From: Streptomyces sp. NBC_00572
GTDB taxonomy: Bacteria; Actinomycetota; Actinomycetes; Streptomycetales; Streptomycetaceae
Direction: 5' to 3'
NCBI RefSeq assembly: GCF_026341815.1
Contig: NZ_JAPENX010000002.1
Span: 868,001-932,000, forward strand
Length of the DNA stretch: 64,000 bases
Shown here: piece after piece, positions 1-8,276 of the stretch
Position numbering within the stretch: position 1 is the first letter of the stretch
Layout of the letters: each line of letters begins with the position of its first letter
Program-made: the position numbers and the translations under genes
Notes under the pieces: model-generated
Databases searched by the model: none
Seen by the model: only the letters and a program-made list of their open reading frames with translations
What the model was told of the DNA's origin: nothing

Positions 1-244
1 GCGCGCCGTCGCCCGCGGCCTCGACGGCGGTACGGACGACCCGGGCGCGCTCGTCGGCGGTGAGGGTCTGGTACTCGCCGAGGGAGCCGTTCGGGACGAC
101 GCCGTCGCAGCCGTTGGCGATCAGCCAGGCCACGTGCTCGGCGTAGGCGTCGTAGTCGACGGAGAGGTCTTCCTTGAACGGCAGGGTGGTGGCGACCATG
201 ATGCCGCGCCAGGGGCGGTCGGTGGTCCAGGTGGAGGTGTTCAT
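1..244 (-). CDS. DapA-family lyase/deaminase, N-terminal part (cut by window edge)
   Basis: The visible 81 residues are the N-terminus of a dihydrodipicolinate-synthase/N-acetylneuraminate-lyase family protein. The chain has an early beta strand (GIMVATTLPF) and the motif NGSLGEYQTLT, which matches the family's phosphate/carboxylate-binding G-T-T-G-E-x-x-T-L segment. The ATG at 242-244 has a GAAAGG ribosome site. It is the last visible gene of a minus-strand operon with D-amino-acid dehydrogenase components. In hydroxyproline catabolism a DapA-like enzyme deaminates 1-pyrroline-4-hydroxy-2-carboxylate to 2-oxoglutarate semialdehyde, and this role fits the neighbours. The family is seen; the substrate is inferred. 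The catalytic lysine lies outside the window. Confidence 0.85.
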   Translation of the reverse strand, partial: MNTSTWTTDRPWRGIMVATTLPFKEDLSVDYDAYAEHVAWLIANGCDGVVPNGSLGEYQTLTADERARVVRTAVEAAGDGA

Positions 245-274
245 CTCGACGACCTTTCGGTGGTGTGTGACGTC

Positions 275-1882
275 TTAGGAGGGGACTGGGTCTGTCGGAC
301 CGTCGGACGCGGGGGCCGGGTCCGGTGGTCCGTCGAGCGCGGCCAGCGCCGACAGCGGGACGGGAACGGCGAACGGGCGGCGCTCGGACGGTGGTTCAGG
401 GGTGGCTCCGTCGGCGGCGAGGCACGACACGGCGGTGCCGCACATCCGGCCCTGGCACCACCCCATGCCGGCCCGGGTGAGGAGTTTGACGGTCCGGGAG
501 TCTCGCGCGCCGCACTCGGCGACCGCCTCGCGGACCCGGCCCGCCGGGACCTCCTCGCAGCGGCACACGTCCGTGTCGTCGGTCAGCCACCCGGTCCAGC
601 CTGGGCCGGGGGCGTGCGCGGCGGACATGACGTCGGCGAAGGCGCGCATGCGGTCCCGGCGCCGCCGGAGTCCGGCGGTCGCGCCGGCTCCGGTACGGCC
701 GCCGAGGAGCCGCGCGGAGATCGCCCGGCCCGCCAACTCCCCTTCGGTGCGGGCGAGTTCGGCACCGCCGACGCCCCCGGTTTCGCCCGCGGCCCACAGG
801 CCGGGGACCGAGCTCTCCTGGAGTGCGTCCAGGGCGAGGCCCAGGGTGCCGTCGGGCAGCGCGCGGGTGGTGCAGCCGACCGCCACGGCCAGCTCGATCT
901 GGGGCACGAGGCCGTGTCCGACCGCGAGGGCGTCGCAGGCGATCCGGCGGCCCGTCCCCCGTACGGGCCGCCAGTCGCGGTCCAGGCGGCTCACCGTGAC
1001 GGCCACCACCCGGTCGGTGCCGTGCACCTCGGTCACCGCGCTGCGGAGTCGTACGGGCACCCGGTGACGGGCCAGCGCGGCTGCGTGGACGAGGGCCTCG
1101 ACCGCTTTGCGCGGGTTGGTGACGAGCGCGCGGGGAGTGCGCCCGTACCGCAGGTATCCCGCCGCCTCGACCACCGCCGGCACCCGCGCGCCGGCCGAGG
1201 CGAGCGACGAGGCGACGGCGAGCAGCAGCGGGCCGCTGCCGGCCACGACGATGCGCCGGCCGGGAAGTACGAGCCCGGACTTGAGCATGGCCTGTGCTCC
1301 CCCGGCGCCCACGACGCCGGGCAGGGTCCAGCCGGGAAAGGGCAGTTGGCGCTCATAGGCGCCGGTGGCGAGCAGCAGGGCGCGCGCCCGGATCCGGACG
1401 GGCGCGTCCGCGCTTCCGTCCGCGCCGGTGAGCGCGTGCGCCGTCCATGTCCCGTCGGTCTCCTTCGCGACGGACCACACGTGATGTCCGGTCAGATGGT
1501 CGACGCCGCTCGCGTCCAGGCGTCGGCGCAGGTCGGCGAAGGCCGACCAGTCGTGGTGGAGGGCCTCGGGCCGTACCGCGCCCAGGGTGGGCGCCGGGTG
1601 CCGGTAGAACTGCCCGCCGGGCTGGGTCGAGGAGTCCAACAGGGCGACGGAGAGGCCGAATTCGGAGGCGGTGACGGCTCCGGCGAGCCCGGCGGAGCCC
1701 GCGCCGACAACCACGAGGTCGTACGACACGTCCGAGCGTCGGGCCGCATCGGGCACGGATTCGGCGACGGTCCCGGCCGAGTCCTTCGGTTCGGACACCG
1801 AAGGAGGCCCGGCCACGTCGTCGGGTCCGGATGCCGAGGGAAGCCCGGCCACGTCGTCGGGTTCAGACGCCGAGGCGGTCAT
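275..1882 (-). CDS. FAD-dependent oxidoreductase with C-terminal BFD-like [2Fe-2S] domain
   Basis: A 535-residue flavoprotein. The FAD-binding motif VVVGAGSAGLAG lies near residue 57, a second Rossmann motif (VVAGSGPLLLA) follows mid-chain, and the C-terminus has a BFD-like cluster site (CRCEEV, later CQGRMCG). This is the architecture of the alpha/HcnB-like subunit of multi-subunit D-amino-acid or D-hydroxyproline dehydrogenases, which pass electrons from a DAO-like subunit to the respiratory chain. The ATG overlaps the end of the [2Fe-2S] gene by 20 nt, implying coupled translation. Residues 4-39 are three imperfect 12-residue repeats (S-x-S-x-P-x-D-x-A-G type) placed before the first Rossmann strand, an odd N-terminal extension. 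A GTG just before the flavin motif is an alternative start but has no convincing ribosome site. Confidence 0.88.
   Translation of the reverse strand: MTASASEPDDVAGLPSASGPDDVAGPPSVSEPKDSAGTVAESVPDAARRSDVSYDLVVVGAGSAGLAGAVTASEFGLSVALLDSSTQPGGQFYRHPAPTLGAVRPEALHHDWSAFADLRRRLDASGVDHLTGHHVWSVAKETDGTWTAHALTGADGSADAPVRIRARALLLATGAYERQLPFPGWTLPGVVGAGGAQAMLKSGLVLPGRRIVVAGSGPLLLAVASSLASAGARVPAVVEAAGYLRYGRTPRALVTNPRKAVEALVHAAALARHRVPVRLRSAVTEVHGTDRVVAVTVSRLDRDWRPVRGTGRRIACDALAVGHGLVPQIELAVAVGCTTRALPDGTLGLALDALQESSVPGLWAAGETGGVGGAELARTEGELAGRAISARLLGGRTGAGATAGLRRRRDRMRAFADVMSAAHAPGPGWTGWLTDDTDVCRCEEVPAGRVREAVAECGARDSRTVKLLTRAGMGWCQGRMCGTAVSCLAADGATPEPPSERRPFAVPVPLSALAALDGPPDPAPASDGPTDPVPS
1766..1873 (-). 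repeat. Three 36-bp in-frame tandem repeats in the flavoprotein N-terminus
   Basis: Codons 4-15, 16-27 and 28-39 of the FAD oxidoreductase are three diverged copies of one 12-codon unit with the pattern S-x-S-x-P-[DK]-D-x-A-G-x-x. The first two copies are the most alike. They encode an acidic, Pro/Ser-rich linker with no known function. Confidence 0.7.
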
Positions 1883-2177
1883 GGCCGTGCCCTTCCTGGG
1901 TGGTGATCGCGTCGCCGGGGCGGGCCGGGACCAGACAGGCGCGGCGGTTGGGCTCTCCGTTGACGGTGGCGAGGCAGTCGTAGCACTGGCCGATGCCGCA
2001 GAACGCGCCGCGTGGGCGGCGGCCGTCCCGAGTGGTGCGCCAGGCCAGGATGCCCGCGCCCCACAGGGCGGCGGCGAGGGTCTGGCCGGGCAGGGCGGGG
2101 ACGGGCCGGCCGTCGAAGGTGATCTCGAACGGCGGGTCGGGCTGTGCCCCGACGAGGCCGATGGGGGTGCGGGCCAC
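1863..2177 (-). CDS. Small (2Fe-2S)-binding subunit of an amino-acid dehydrogenase
   Basis: A 104-residue protein. Cysteines spaced C-x4-C-x2-C-x12-C in the segment around CGIGQCYDC form a plant-type [2Fe-2S] site, and the preceding strand EITFDGRPVPALPGQTLAAAL is typical of the small HcnA/SoxA-like subunit. The GTG start at 2175-2177 has a strong GGAGG. It lies 32 nt after the DAO-like gene and overlaps the following flavoprotein gene by 20 nt, so the three genes form an alpha-beta-gamma dehydrogenase set. It presumably shuttles electrons between the two flavoproteins. The longer reading frame upstream of this start is antisense to the DAO gene and is not coding. Confidence 0.88.
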   Translation of the reverse strand: MARTPIGLVGAQPDPPFEITFDGRPVPALPGQTLAAALWGAGILAWRTTRDGRRPRGAFCGIGQCYDCLATVNGEPNRRACLVPARPGDAITTQEGHGHDRLGV

Positions 2178-2209
2178 GGGCCCTCCTCTCGTGACGGTGG
2201 GTGCGCGCC

Positions 2210-3367
2210 TCAGGATGCGGTGGCGTCGAAGCGCTCGGGGCGGAACGGGTGGAGGTCGAGGGGAGGTTCGACGCCGGTGATGCACGCCGCGACGATCTGT
2301 CCCGTCACCGGTGCGAGCCCGATTCCGGCGCCTTCGTGTCCGCAGGCGTGCAGCAGTCCGGGGACCCGCGGGTCGGGCCCGATGGCGGGCAGATGGTCGG
2401 GCAGGTAGGGGCGGAAGCCGGGGTAGGTCCGGATCGCCCGTACGGTGCCGAGGACGGGGAACAGTGCGGTGGCCCCGGCGGCGAGGCGGCGCAGGACCTC
2501 GGTGGAGAGCGTCCGGTCGAAGCCGACGCGCTCGCGGCTGGCGCCGATGAGGACGGGTCCGGCAGGGGTGCCCTCGACGACGGCGGAGGTCTGGAGCGCG
2601 GCGGAGCCGCTGGCCACGTCGGCCACGTAGTCGGCGGCGTACACCTTGTGGCGGACGACGCGCGGCAGGGGTTCGGTGACGAGGACGAAGCCTCGGCGGG
2701 GCAGGACGGGCAGGTGGACCCCGGCGAGGTCGGCGAGGGCGCCGCCCCAAGTGCCCGCGGCGTTCACGACGTACGGGGCGTGGAGTTCGCGGGTGGCGGT
2801 CCGCACTCCGCGGACCGCTCCGCCCGCGCCGGTGAGGAGGCCGGTGACCTCCTCACCCAGCGCGAGGCGGACCCGGTCGCCGACGGCTCGGAGGAGCTGC
2901 GCGGCGGCATGGGCGGGCATCACCTGGGCGTCCTGGGGGTAGTGGACGCCGCCGGTGAGGCCCGGTGCGAGGTGGGGCTCCAGGTCGTGGAGCCGGTCAC
3001 CGGGCACCTCGTCCGCGACGACACCCGCTTTCTCCTGGCGGGCCGCGAACTCCCGCAGGGCGCGCAGTCCCGTCTCGCCGGAGGCGACGACCAGGCCGCC
3101 CTTGGCCTCGTACTCGACGGCAGGCGGGAGCCTGTCGGCGAGTTCGGTCCACAGCGCGGTGGAGAGGAGGGCGAGTTCGAGTTCGGGGCCGGGCTCCTTG
3201 TCGGAGACCAGGAGGTTGCCCTCACCCGCTCCGGTCGTGCCGCCCCCGACGTAACCTCGGTCGACGACGGTGACGGAGAGGCCGGCGAGGGCCGCGTAGT
3301 GGGCGCAGGCGGCACCGACGACGCCGGCGCCGATGACGATGACGTCCGAGGTTTCTCTCGTGGGCAC
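2210..3367 (-). CDS. FAD-dependent D-amino-acid oxidase family subunit (D-hydroxyproline/D-proline dehydrogenase-like)
   Basis: A 385-residue DAO-superfamily protein. The N-terminal motif VIVIGAGVVGAACA binds FAD, a second FAD/substrate segment (YVVNAAGTWGGALADLAG) lies mid-chain, and the C-terminal GHEGAGIGLAPVTGQIVA is the family's closing FAD-contact motif. Such subunits oxidise D-proline or cis-4-hydroxy-D-proline to the pyrroline. It is first in the dehydrogenase operon. The GTG start (3365-3367) has no Shine-Dalgarno sequence, and an AT-rich element lies only a few bases upstream, so a leaderless transcript is plausible. Hydroxyproline as substrate is inferred from the epimerase, the DapA-like gene and the collagenase nearby. 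Confidence 0.87.
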   Translation of the reverse strand: MPTRETSDVIVIGAGVVGAACAHYAALAGLSVTVVDRGYVGGGTTGAGEGNLLVSDKEPGPELELALLSTALWTELADRLPPAVEYEAKGGLVVASGETGLRALREFAARQEKAGVVADEVPGDRLHDLEPHLAPGLTGGVHYPQDAQVMPAHAAAQLLRAVGDRVRLALGEEVTGLLTGAGGAVRGVRTATRELHAPYVVNAAGTWGGALADLAGVHLPVLPRRGFVLVTEPLPRVVRHKVYAADYVADVASGSAALQTSAVVEGTPAGPVLIGASRERVGFDRTLSTEVLRRLAAGATALFPVLGTVRAIRTYPGFRPYLPDHLPAIGPDPRVPGLLHACGHEGAGIGLAPVTGQIVAACITGVEPPLDLHPFRPERFDATAS

Positions 3368-3370
3368 GGC

Positions 3371-3390
3371 AGTAATATTTCACATTGCAC
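3371..3390 (-). promoter_or_regulatory. Third copy of the collagen/hydroxyproline element core, before the DAO operon
   Basis: The decamer ATTTCACATT at 3377-3386 is identical to the core of the 31-bp element at 3475-3505. Flanking bases also match in part: GTAAT on one side and GCAC on the other. It sits 4-23 nt upstream of the GTG of the DAO-like gene, so it probably overlaps that promoter's -10 region. A TATTAC lies at 3372-3377 on the minus strand. A regulatory role is inferred. Confidence 0.5.
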
Positions 3391-3474
3391 TCGCTCTGCC
3401 AAGGCCCCCCGCCGCACACCCTGTCACCCCCAACCGCCCTCCGGACACGGATGGGTAACGGCTCACCCGACACC

Positions 3475-3505
3475 TTGTCAGTACAATTTCACATTACTAT
3501 GTTAC
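3475..3505 (+). promoter_or_regulatory. 31-bp promoter/operator element shared with the collagenase gene
   Basis: This AT-rich stretch before the peptide transporter matches the reverse strand of 13772-13802 at 30 of 31 positions; the only difference is A versus G at position 9. It can be read as a promoter: TTGTCA (3475-3480), a 17-nt spacer, then TATGTT (3498-3503). The segment GTRCAATTTCAC inside it is an imperfect dyad around AATT. The decamer ATTTCACATT (3486-3495) recurs 100 bp upstream. Conservation across spacer as well as hexamers argues for a bound regulator, which is not encoded in the window. Confidence 0.75.
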
Positions 3506-3561
3506 CGGTCACATTCCAGCTGCCTCAGGCGCTGTCCGACTGCTCCCCGGAGTGACCCCGC

Positions 3562-5304
3562 ATGAACAAGCGCACGCGCACCCTGGCCACGGCCCTGGTG
3601 ACGACCCTGACCCTCGCCGTGACCGGCTGCTCCGGCGGAGGCACGTCCGGGGGCGCCCGGAACGGCAAGAACCCCGCGGCCGCCAACGCCGGGGCGGTCC
3701 TCGGCGGCACCCCGCAGAAGGGCGGCACCCTCACCGTCCTGTCCAACCAGGACTTCACCCATCTCGACCCGGCCCGCAACTGGGTGATGGGCGACATGGA
3801 CTTCGGCACCCGCCTGCTCTACCGCACCCTCGTCACGTACAAGGCGGAATCCGGCGCCAAGGGCGGCGAACTGGTCCCCGACCTCGCGGAGAGCCTCGGC
3901 GTGTCCTCCAACGGCGCCCGAACCTGGACCTTCAAGCTCAAGCCGGGACTGAAGTACGAGGACGGCACGCCGATCACCTCCCAGGACATCAAGCACAACG
4001 TCGAACGGTCCTTCTCCCCCGACCTGCCCGGCGGCCCCGACTACGCGGCCCGCTACCTCGCCGGCGCCGAGGGCTACCAGGGCCCGGCGGGCGGCAAGCA
4101 CCTCGCCTCCGTGAAGACCCCCGACGACCGCACGATCGTCTTCGAACTCCGCACGCCCTTCGCCGAGTTCCCCTTCGCGGCCACGCTGCCCACCTTCGCG
4201 CCCGTGCCCCCGGTCCAGGACAAGGGCCCGCGGTACGACAACCGGCCCTTCTCCTCGGGCCCGTACAAGATCGACTCCTACGCCCGCGACAAGCAGCTGG
4301 TCCTCGTCCGCAACACCCACTGGGACCCGAAGAGCGACCAGGTGCGCAAGGCGTACCCGGACAAGATCGTCGTCACCATGGGCCTCAAGGCCAACCAGAT
4401 CGACGACCGGCTCATCGCCGCCACCGGCCCCGACGCCTCCGCCGTCCCCTGGGACAAGCTCCGTCCGGAGTCCACCCCCAAGGTGCTCACCAAGCCGGAC
4501 ATCAAGGCCCGCCTCCTCGCCGAGTCGACCAGCTGTACCGAGATGGTGCAGATGCACACCGGGCGCGCGCCCTTCGACGACGTCAAGGTCCGCCGGGCCG
4601 TGCAGTACGCCCTGGACCGCGAGGCCGTCCTCACCGCCTCCGGCGGACCCGCCCTCAACGACCCGGCCACCGCGCTCATGCCCGGCCTCCTCTTCGGCGG
4701 CAAGCAGCCCGACACCCTCGGCATCCCGCTCACCGGCGACGTGCCCAAGGCGAAGGAGCTGCTCAAGGAGGCGGGCAAGGCGGACGGCTTCACCACCCGC
4801 ATCACCGTCTCCAACGGCGACAAGGCCGTCGGCGAGGCGATCCAGCAGTCCCTCGGCCGGGCCGGGATCACGGTCACCATCGAGACCGTCGACCCCTCCG
4901 CCTTCTACGACACGATCGGCGACACCAAGGACCGCACCGACCTCGTCTACACCGGCTGGTGTCCCGACTTCCCCTCCGGCTCGACGTTCCTGCCGTTCGT
5001 CTTCGACGGCCGCTTCATCAAGGAGAAGGGCAACTCCGGCAACCACTCGCTCTTCCGTGACGACGCCACGATGAAGCGCATGGACGAGATCGCGGCGATG
5101 GCCGACGCCACCCAGGCCGCCAAGGCCTGGCGGGAACTCGACGGAAAGATCCTCGCCAAGGCACCGACAGCGCCCGTCGTCGTCGAGCGCAAGCCCCTCC
5201 TCATCGGCACCAACATCGCCGGCGCCTTCGGTCACACCTCCTTCGGCGGCCAGCTCGACTACGCCACGGTCGGTCTCAAGGACCCCTCGAAGAGCGCGAA
5301 CTGA
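3562..5304 (+). CDS. Peptide ABC transporter substrate-binding lipoprotein (family 5)
   Basis: A 580-residue extracellular solute-binding protein of the oligopeptide/nickel family. The signal peptide ends in a lipobox (LAVTGC, lipidated Cys23), followed by a Gly/Ser-rich linker. The mature part opens with GGTLTVLSNQDFTHLDPA, typical of DppA/OppA proteins, and has the family segment RAVQYALDREAVL. The ATG is preceded by GGAG at 3549-3552. It is the first gene of a five-gene plus-strand operon and directly follows the 31-bp shared element. Given the collagenase and hydroxyproline genes on both sides, the likely ligands are collagen-derived, proline-rich peptides. The transporter class is certain; the ligand is inferred. 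Confidence 0.93.
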   Translation: MNKRTRTLATALVTTLTLAVTGCSGGGTSGGARNGKNPAAANAGAVLGGTPQKGGTLTVLSNQDFTHLDPARNWVMGDMDFGTRLLYRTLVTYKAESGAKGGELVPDLAESLGVSSNGARTWTFKLKPGLKYEDGTPITSQDIKHNVERSFSPDLPGGPDYAARYLAGAEGYQGPAGGKHLASVKTPDDRTIVFELRTPFAEFPFAATLPTFAPVPPVQDKGPRYDNRPFSSGPYKIDSYARDKQLVLVRNTHWDPKSDQVRKAYPDKIVVTMGLKANQIDDRLIAATGPDASAVPWDKLRPESTPKVLTKPDIKARLLAESTSCTEMVQMHTGRAPFDDVKVRRAVQYALDREAVLTASGGPALNDPATALMPGLLFGGKQPDTLGIPLTGDVPKAKELLKEAGKADGFTTRITVSNGDKAVGEAIQQSLGRAGITVTIETVDPSAFYDTIGDTKDRTDLVYTGWCPDFPSGSTFLPFVFDGRFIKEKGNSGNHSLFRDDATMKRMDEIAAMADATQAAKAWRELDGKILAKAPTAPVVVERKPLLIGTNIAGAFGHTSFGGQLDYATVGLKDPSKSAN

Positions 5305-5311
5305 GGCGACC

Positions 5312-6289
5312 GTGACCACCACTCCACCGTCCCCCGTGACGACCACCCGGCCATCCCCCGTGTCCTCGGCCCCACCGCCCCCCGCCCGCACGCCCCACGG
5401 CCCCTGGCAGCTGGTCCGTGCCGAACTGCGCCGCCGCCCCGCCGCCCGTCTCTCCCTCGGCGTGGTCGCCTTCTTCGCACTCCTCGCCGCGGCCGCCCCG
5501 CTGATCGGCGCGCTCGGCGGGTGGGGCCCTGACGAGTTCGACAAGAGCGCCGTCGACCCGTATCTGGGCGGACTGCCCATCGGGCCGCTCGGCGGCGTCT
5601 CGGCGGAGCACTGGCTCGGCGTCGAACCCATAACGGGCCGCGACCTGTTCGCCCGGGTCGTGCACGGCGCCCAGGTCTCGCTGCTCATCGCCTTCTCCGC
5701 GACGGCGATCGTCGTCGTCGCGGGGACGGCGGCCGGCATCGCCGCCGGCTACTTCGGCGGCCGCACCGACACCGCGCTCTCCCGGCTGATGGACCTCACG
5801 ATGTCCTTCCCCTCCCTCATCTTCATGATCGCGATGATGTCGGTGGCCAGAGACGTCAACCGGATCGTCCTCATGACCGCGGTCATCGGCCTCTTCGGCT
5901 GGCCCGGCATCGCCCGGATCGTCCGCGGCCAGACCCTCTCGCTCAAGCACCGCGAGTACGTCGACGCCGCCCGCGTCGGCGGCTCCGGCCCCTTGCGCAT
6001 CCTCGTCCGCGACATCCTCCCGGGGGTCGCCGGGCCCGTCATCGCGTACACGACGCTGATCGTCCCCGGCATGATCGCCACCGAGGCCGCCCTCAGCTAC
6101 CTCGGCGTCGGAGTCCGCCCGCCCACGCCCTCCTGGGGGCAGATGATCGCCGAGAGCGTCGCCTACTACGAGACGGACCCCATGTACTTCGCCGTCCCGA
6201 GCCTCTGTCTCTTCCTCACCGTGCTCGCCTTCACCCTGCTCGGCGACGCACTGCGCGACGTCCTCGACCCGCGAGGAGGCGGCGCGTGA
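5312..6289 (+). CDS. Peptide ABC transporter permease (DppC-type)
   Basis: A 325-residue inner-membrane permease. A Pro/Thr-rich cytoplasmic N-terminus precedes the first helix (residues about 46-66), as in DppC/OppC. The periplasmic segment WLGVEPITGRDLFARVVHG is the family hallmark, and the EAA-like loop is YVDAARVGGSGPLRILVRDI. The GTG start is 8 nt after the binding-protein stop, and the 3' end overlaps the next permease gene. It forms the membrane channel with the following permease. Gene order (C-type permease before B-type) is reversed relative to the enteric dpp operon. Confidence 0.92.
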   Translation: MTTTPPSPVTTTRPSPVSSAPPPPARTPHGPWQLVRAELRRRPAARLSLGVVAFFALLAAAAPLIGALGGWGPDEFDKSAVDPYLGGLPIGPLGGVSAEHWLGVEPITGRDLFARVVHGAQVSLLIAFSATAIVVVAGTAAGIAAGYFGGRTDTALSRLMDLTMSFPSLIFMIAMMSVARDVNRIVLMTAVIGLFGWPGIARIVRGQTLSLKHREYVDAARVGGSGPLRILVRDILPGVAGPVIAYTTLIVPGMIATEAALSYLGVGVRPPTPSWGQMIAESVAYYETDPMYFAVPSLCLFLTVLAFTLLGDALRDVLDPRGGGA

Positions 6290-7272
6290 TCCTCTACCTC
6301 GGCCGGCGTCTCCTCGGCGTGCTCGGCGTGCTGATCGCCATCGCCGCCGTCACCTTCGCCGTCTTCTACGTCCTGCCCTCCGACCCCGCCGCCGCGGCCT
6401 GCGGCAAGTCGTGCAGCACCGAACGCCTGGAGGCCATCCGCGCCAACATGGGCCTGGACGCCCCGCTGTGGCGGCAGTTCGCCGACTTCGTCACCGGCAT
6501 CTTCACCGGCCGCACCCTGGGCACCGGCCAGTACGCGCTGCACTGCGACTTCCCGTGCCTCGGCTACTCCTACGAGAACAGCCAGGGCGTGTGGGACCTC
6601 CTCGTCGACCGGCTGCCGGTCTCCGCCTCCCTGGCCGTCGGCGCCGCCGCGATCTGGCTGCTCCTCGGCCTCTCCGCGGGCGTCACCGCCGCACTCCGCA
6701 AGGACACGCTCACCGACCGCGTCCTGATGGTCGGCGCGGTCGCCGCCGCCTCGCTCCCCGTCTACTTCACCTCGGTGATGCTGATCTACGGGCTGATCCG
6801 GGTCACGGGCCTGCTCCCCTACCCGCAGTACGTGCCCTTCGCCGACGACCCCCTCTCCTGGGCCTCCAACCTGCTGCTCCCCTGGCTGGCGCTCGCCCTG
6901 CTCTACGCCGCCATGTACGCGCGGCAGAGCCGGAACTCGATGATCGAGTCCATGGCGGAGCCGTACATCCGCACCGCCCGCGCCAAGGGGCTGCCGCGCC
7001 GCACCGTGGTCGTCAAGCACGGTCTGCGCGCCGGGATGACACCGATCCTGACGATCTTCGGGATGGACCTCGGCGGGCTGCTCGCCGGCGCCGTCATCAC
7101 CGAGTCCATCTTCGGACTGCCCGGCATAGGACGGCTCTTCTACGGCGCCCTGTCGACCGGGGACCAGCCGGTCATCCTCGGGGTGACGCTGCTCGCCGCC
7201 ACCTTCATCGTCGTCGCCAACCTGGCCGTCGACCTGTTGTACGCCGTCGTCGACCCGCGAGTGAGGTACTGA
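6286..7272 (+). CDS. Peptide ABC transporter permease (DppB-type)
   Basis: A 328-residue permease. The first helix at the N-terminus is followed by the conserved periplasmic segment ERLEAIRANMGLDAPLWRQF characteristic of DppB/OppB. Several transmembrane helices follow, with the EAA loop YIRTARAKGLPRRTVVVKHG. Its GTG start overlaps the stop of the preceding permease (GTGA), and its TGA overlaps the next ATG (TGATG), so translation of the operon is tightly coupled. It has two extra cysteine pairs in the periplasmic loop (CGKSC; CDFPC), which could form disulfides; this is a local oddity. Confidence 0.92.
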   Translation: MILYLGRRLLGVLGVLIAIAAVTFAVFYVLPSDPAAAACGKSCSTERLEAIRANMGLDAPLWRQFADFVTGIFTGRTLGTGQYALHCDFPCLGYSYENSQGVWDLLVDRLPVSASLAVGAAAIWLLLGLSAGVTAALRKDTLTDRVLMVGAVAAASLPVYFTSVMLIYGLIRVTGLLPYPQYVPFADDPLSWASNLLLPWLALALLYAAMYARQSRNSMIESMAEPYIRTARAKGLPRRTVVVKHGLRAGMTPILTIFGMDLGGLLAGAVITESIFGLPGIGRLFYGALSTGDQPVILGVTLLAATFIVVANLAVDLLYAVVDPRVRY

Positions 7273-8276
7273 TGGGCGACTCCGCCCCCCTCCTGTCGGT
7301 ACGGGATCTCACGGTCACCTTCCCGACGAAGCGCGGCCCCGTCCGGGCCGTCGACTCCCTCGCCTTCGACGTGCTGCCCGGCCGGACCCTCGGCATCGTG
7401 GGTGAGTCCGGCTCCGGCAAGTCGGTCACCTCCCTCGCCGTCATGGGCCTGCACACGGGCGCCGAGGTCACCGGCTCCGTCACCCTGGACGGGCAGGAGC
7501 TGATCGGTCTGTCCGACCGCGAGCTGAACGGGCTCCGCGGGCGGCGGATGGCGATGATCTTCCAGGACCCGCTGTCCAGCCTCCACCCGTACTACACCGT
7601 GGGCGAGCAGGTCGCCGAGCACCACCGGGTCCACTTCGGTTCGCGCCGGGCCACCGCCCGTGAGCGGGCCGTCGAGGCACTCGCCGAGGTCGGCATCCCC
7701 GAACCGCGGCGCCGGGCCGGCGAGTACCCCCACCAGTTCTCCGGCGGCATGCGCCAGCGGGTGATGATCGCGATGGCCCTCGTCTGCGAACCCGACCTCC
7801 TCATCGCCGACGAGCCCACCACCGCGCTCGACGTCACCGTCCAGGCCCAGATCCTGGAGCTGATCGCCCGCCTCCAGCAGGAGCGGGGCCTCTCCGTCGT
7901 CATGATCACGCACGACCTCGGGGTGGTCGCCCGGGTCGCCCACGACGTGCTCGTCATGTACGGCGGCCGGGCCGCCGAACACGCGCCCGTGGACGCCCTG
8001 TTCGCCTCCCCCACCCATCCGTACACCCGTGGCCTGCTCGACTCGCTGCCCCGCCTCGACGACCCCGACGACGCCCCGCTGCGGGCCATCCCGGGCAGCC
8101 CGCCGTCGCTGCTCGAACCCGCGCCGGGCTGCGCGTTCGCACCCCGATGCCCCCGCGCCGCCGTCGGCTCCGAGGAGGAGCGGGCCCGCTGCGCGACCGA
8201 ACGCCCCTCCCTCGGCGGCCCGGACGGACACCCGGCCGCCTGCCACTTCCCCGCGTACGAAGGCGTCGCCCCATGA
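7272..8276 (+). CDS. Peptide ABC transporter ATP-binding protein (DppD-type)
   Basis: A 334-residue ATPase. Walker A is GESGSGKS, the Q-loop is FQDP, the signature is FSGGMRQR and Walker B is LLIADEP, with the switch histidine in ITHDLG. The C-terminal oligopeptide-transporter extension has cysteines in CAFAPRCPRA, which in related proteins bind a [4Fe-4S] cluster or metal. The gene overlaps both neighbours by a few bases. It energises peptide import together with the next ATPase. Confidence 0.94.
   Translation: MGDSAPLLSVRDLTVTFPTKRGPVRAVDSLAFDVLPGRTLGIVGESGSGKSVTSLAVMGLHTGAEVTGSVTLDGQELIGLSDRELNGLRGRRMAMIFQDPLSSLHPYYTVGEQVAEHHRVHFGSRRATARERAVEALAEVGIPEPRRRAGEYPHQFSGGMRQRVMIAMALVCEPDLLIADEPTTALDVTVQAQILELIARLQQERGLSVVMITHDLGVVARVAHDVLVMYGGRAAEHAPVDALFASPTHPYTRGLLDSLPRLDDPDDAPLRAIPGSPPSLLEPAPGCAFAPRCPRAAVGSEEERARCATERPSLGGPDGHPAACHFPAYEGVAP

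Noticed and set aside
134..1906. 590-codon open frame on the plus strand
   Set aside because: It is opposite the FAD oxidoreductase, whose motifs are unmistakable; no ribosome site or recognisable domain.
3502..5739. 745-codon open frame on the minus strand
   Set aside because: It is opposite the peptide-binding protein and permease genes.
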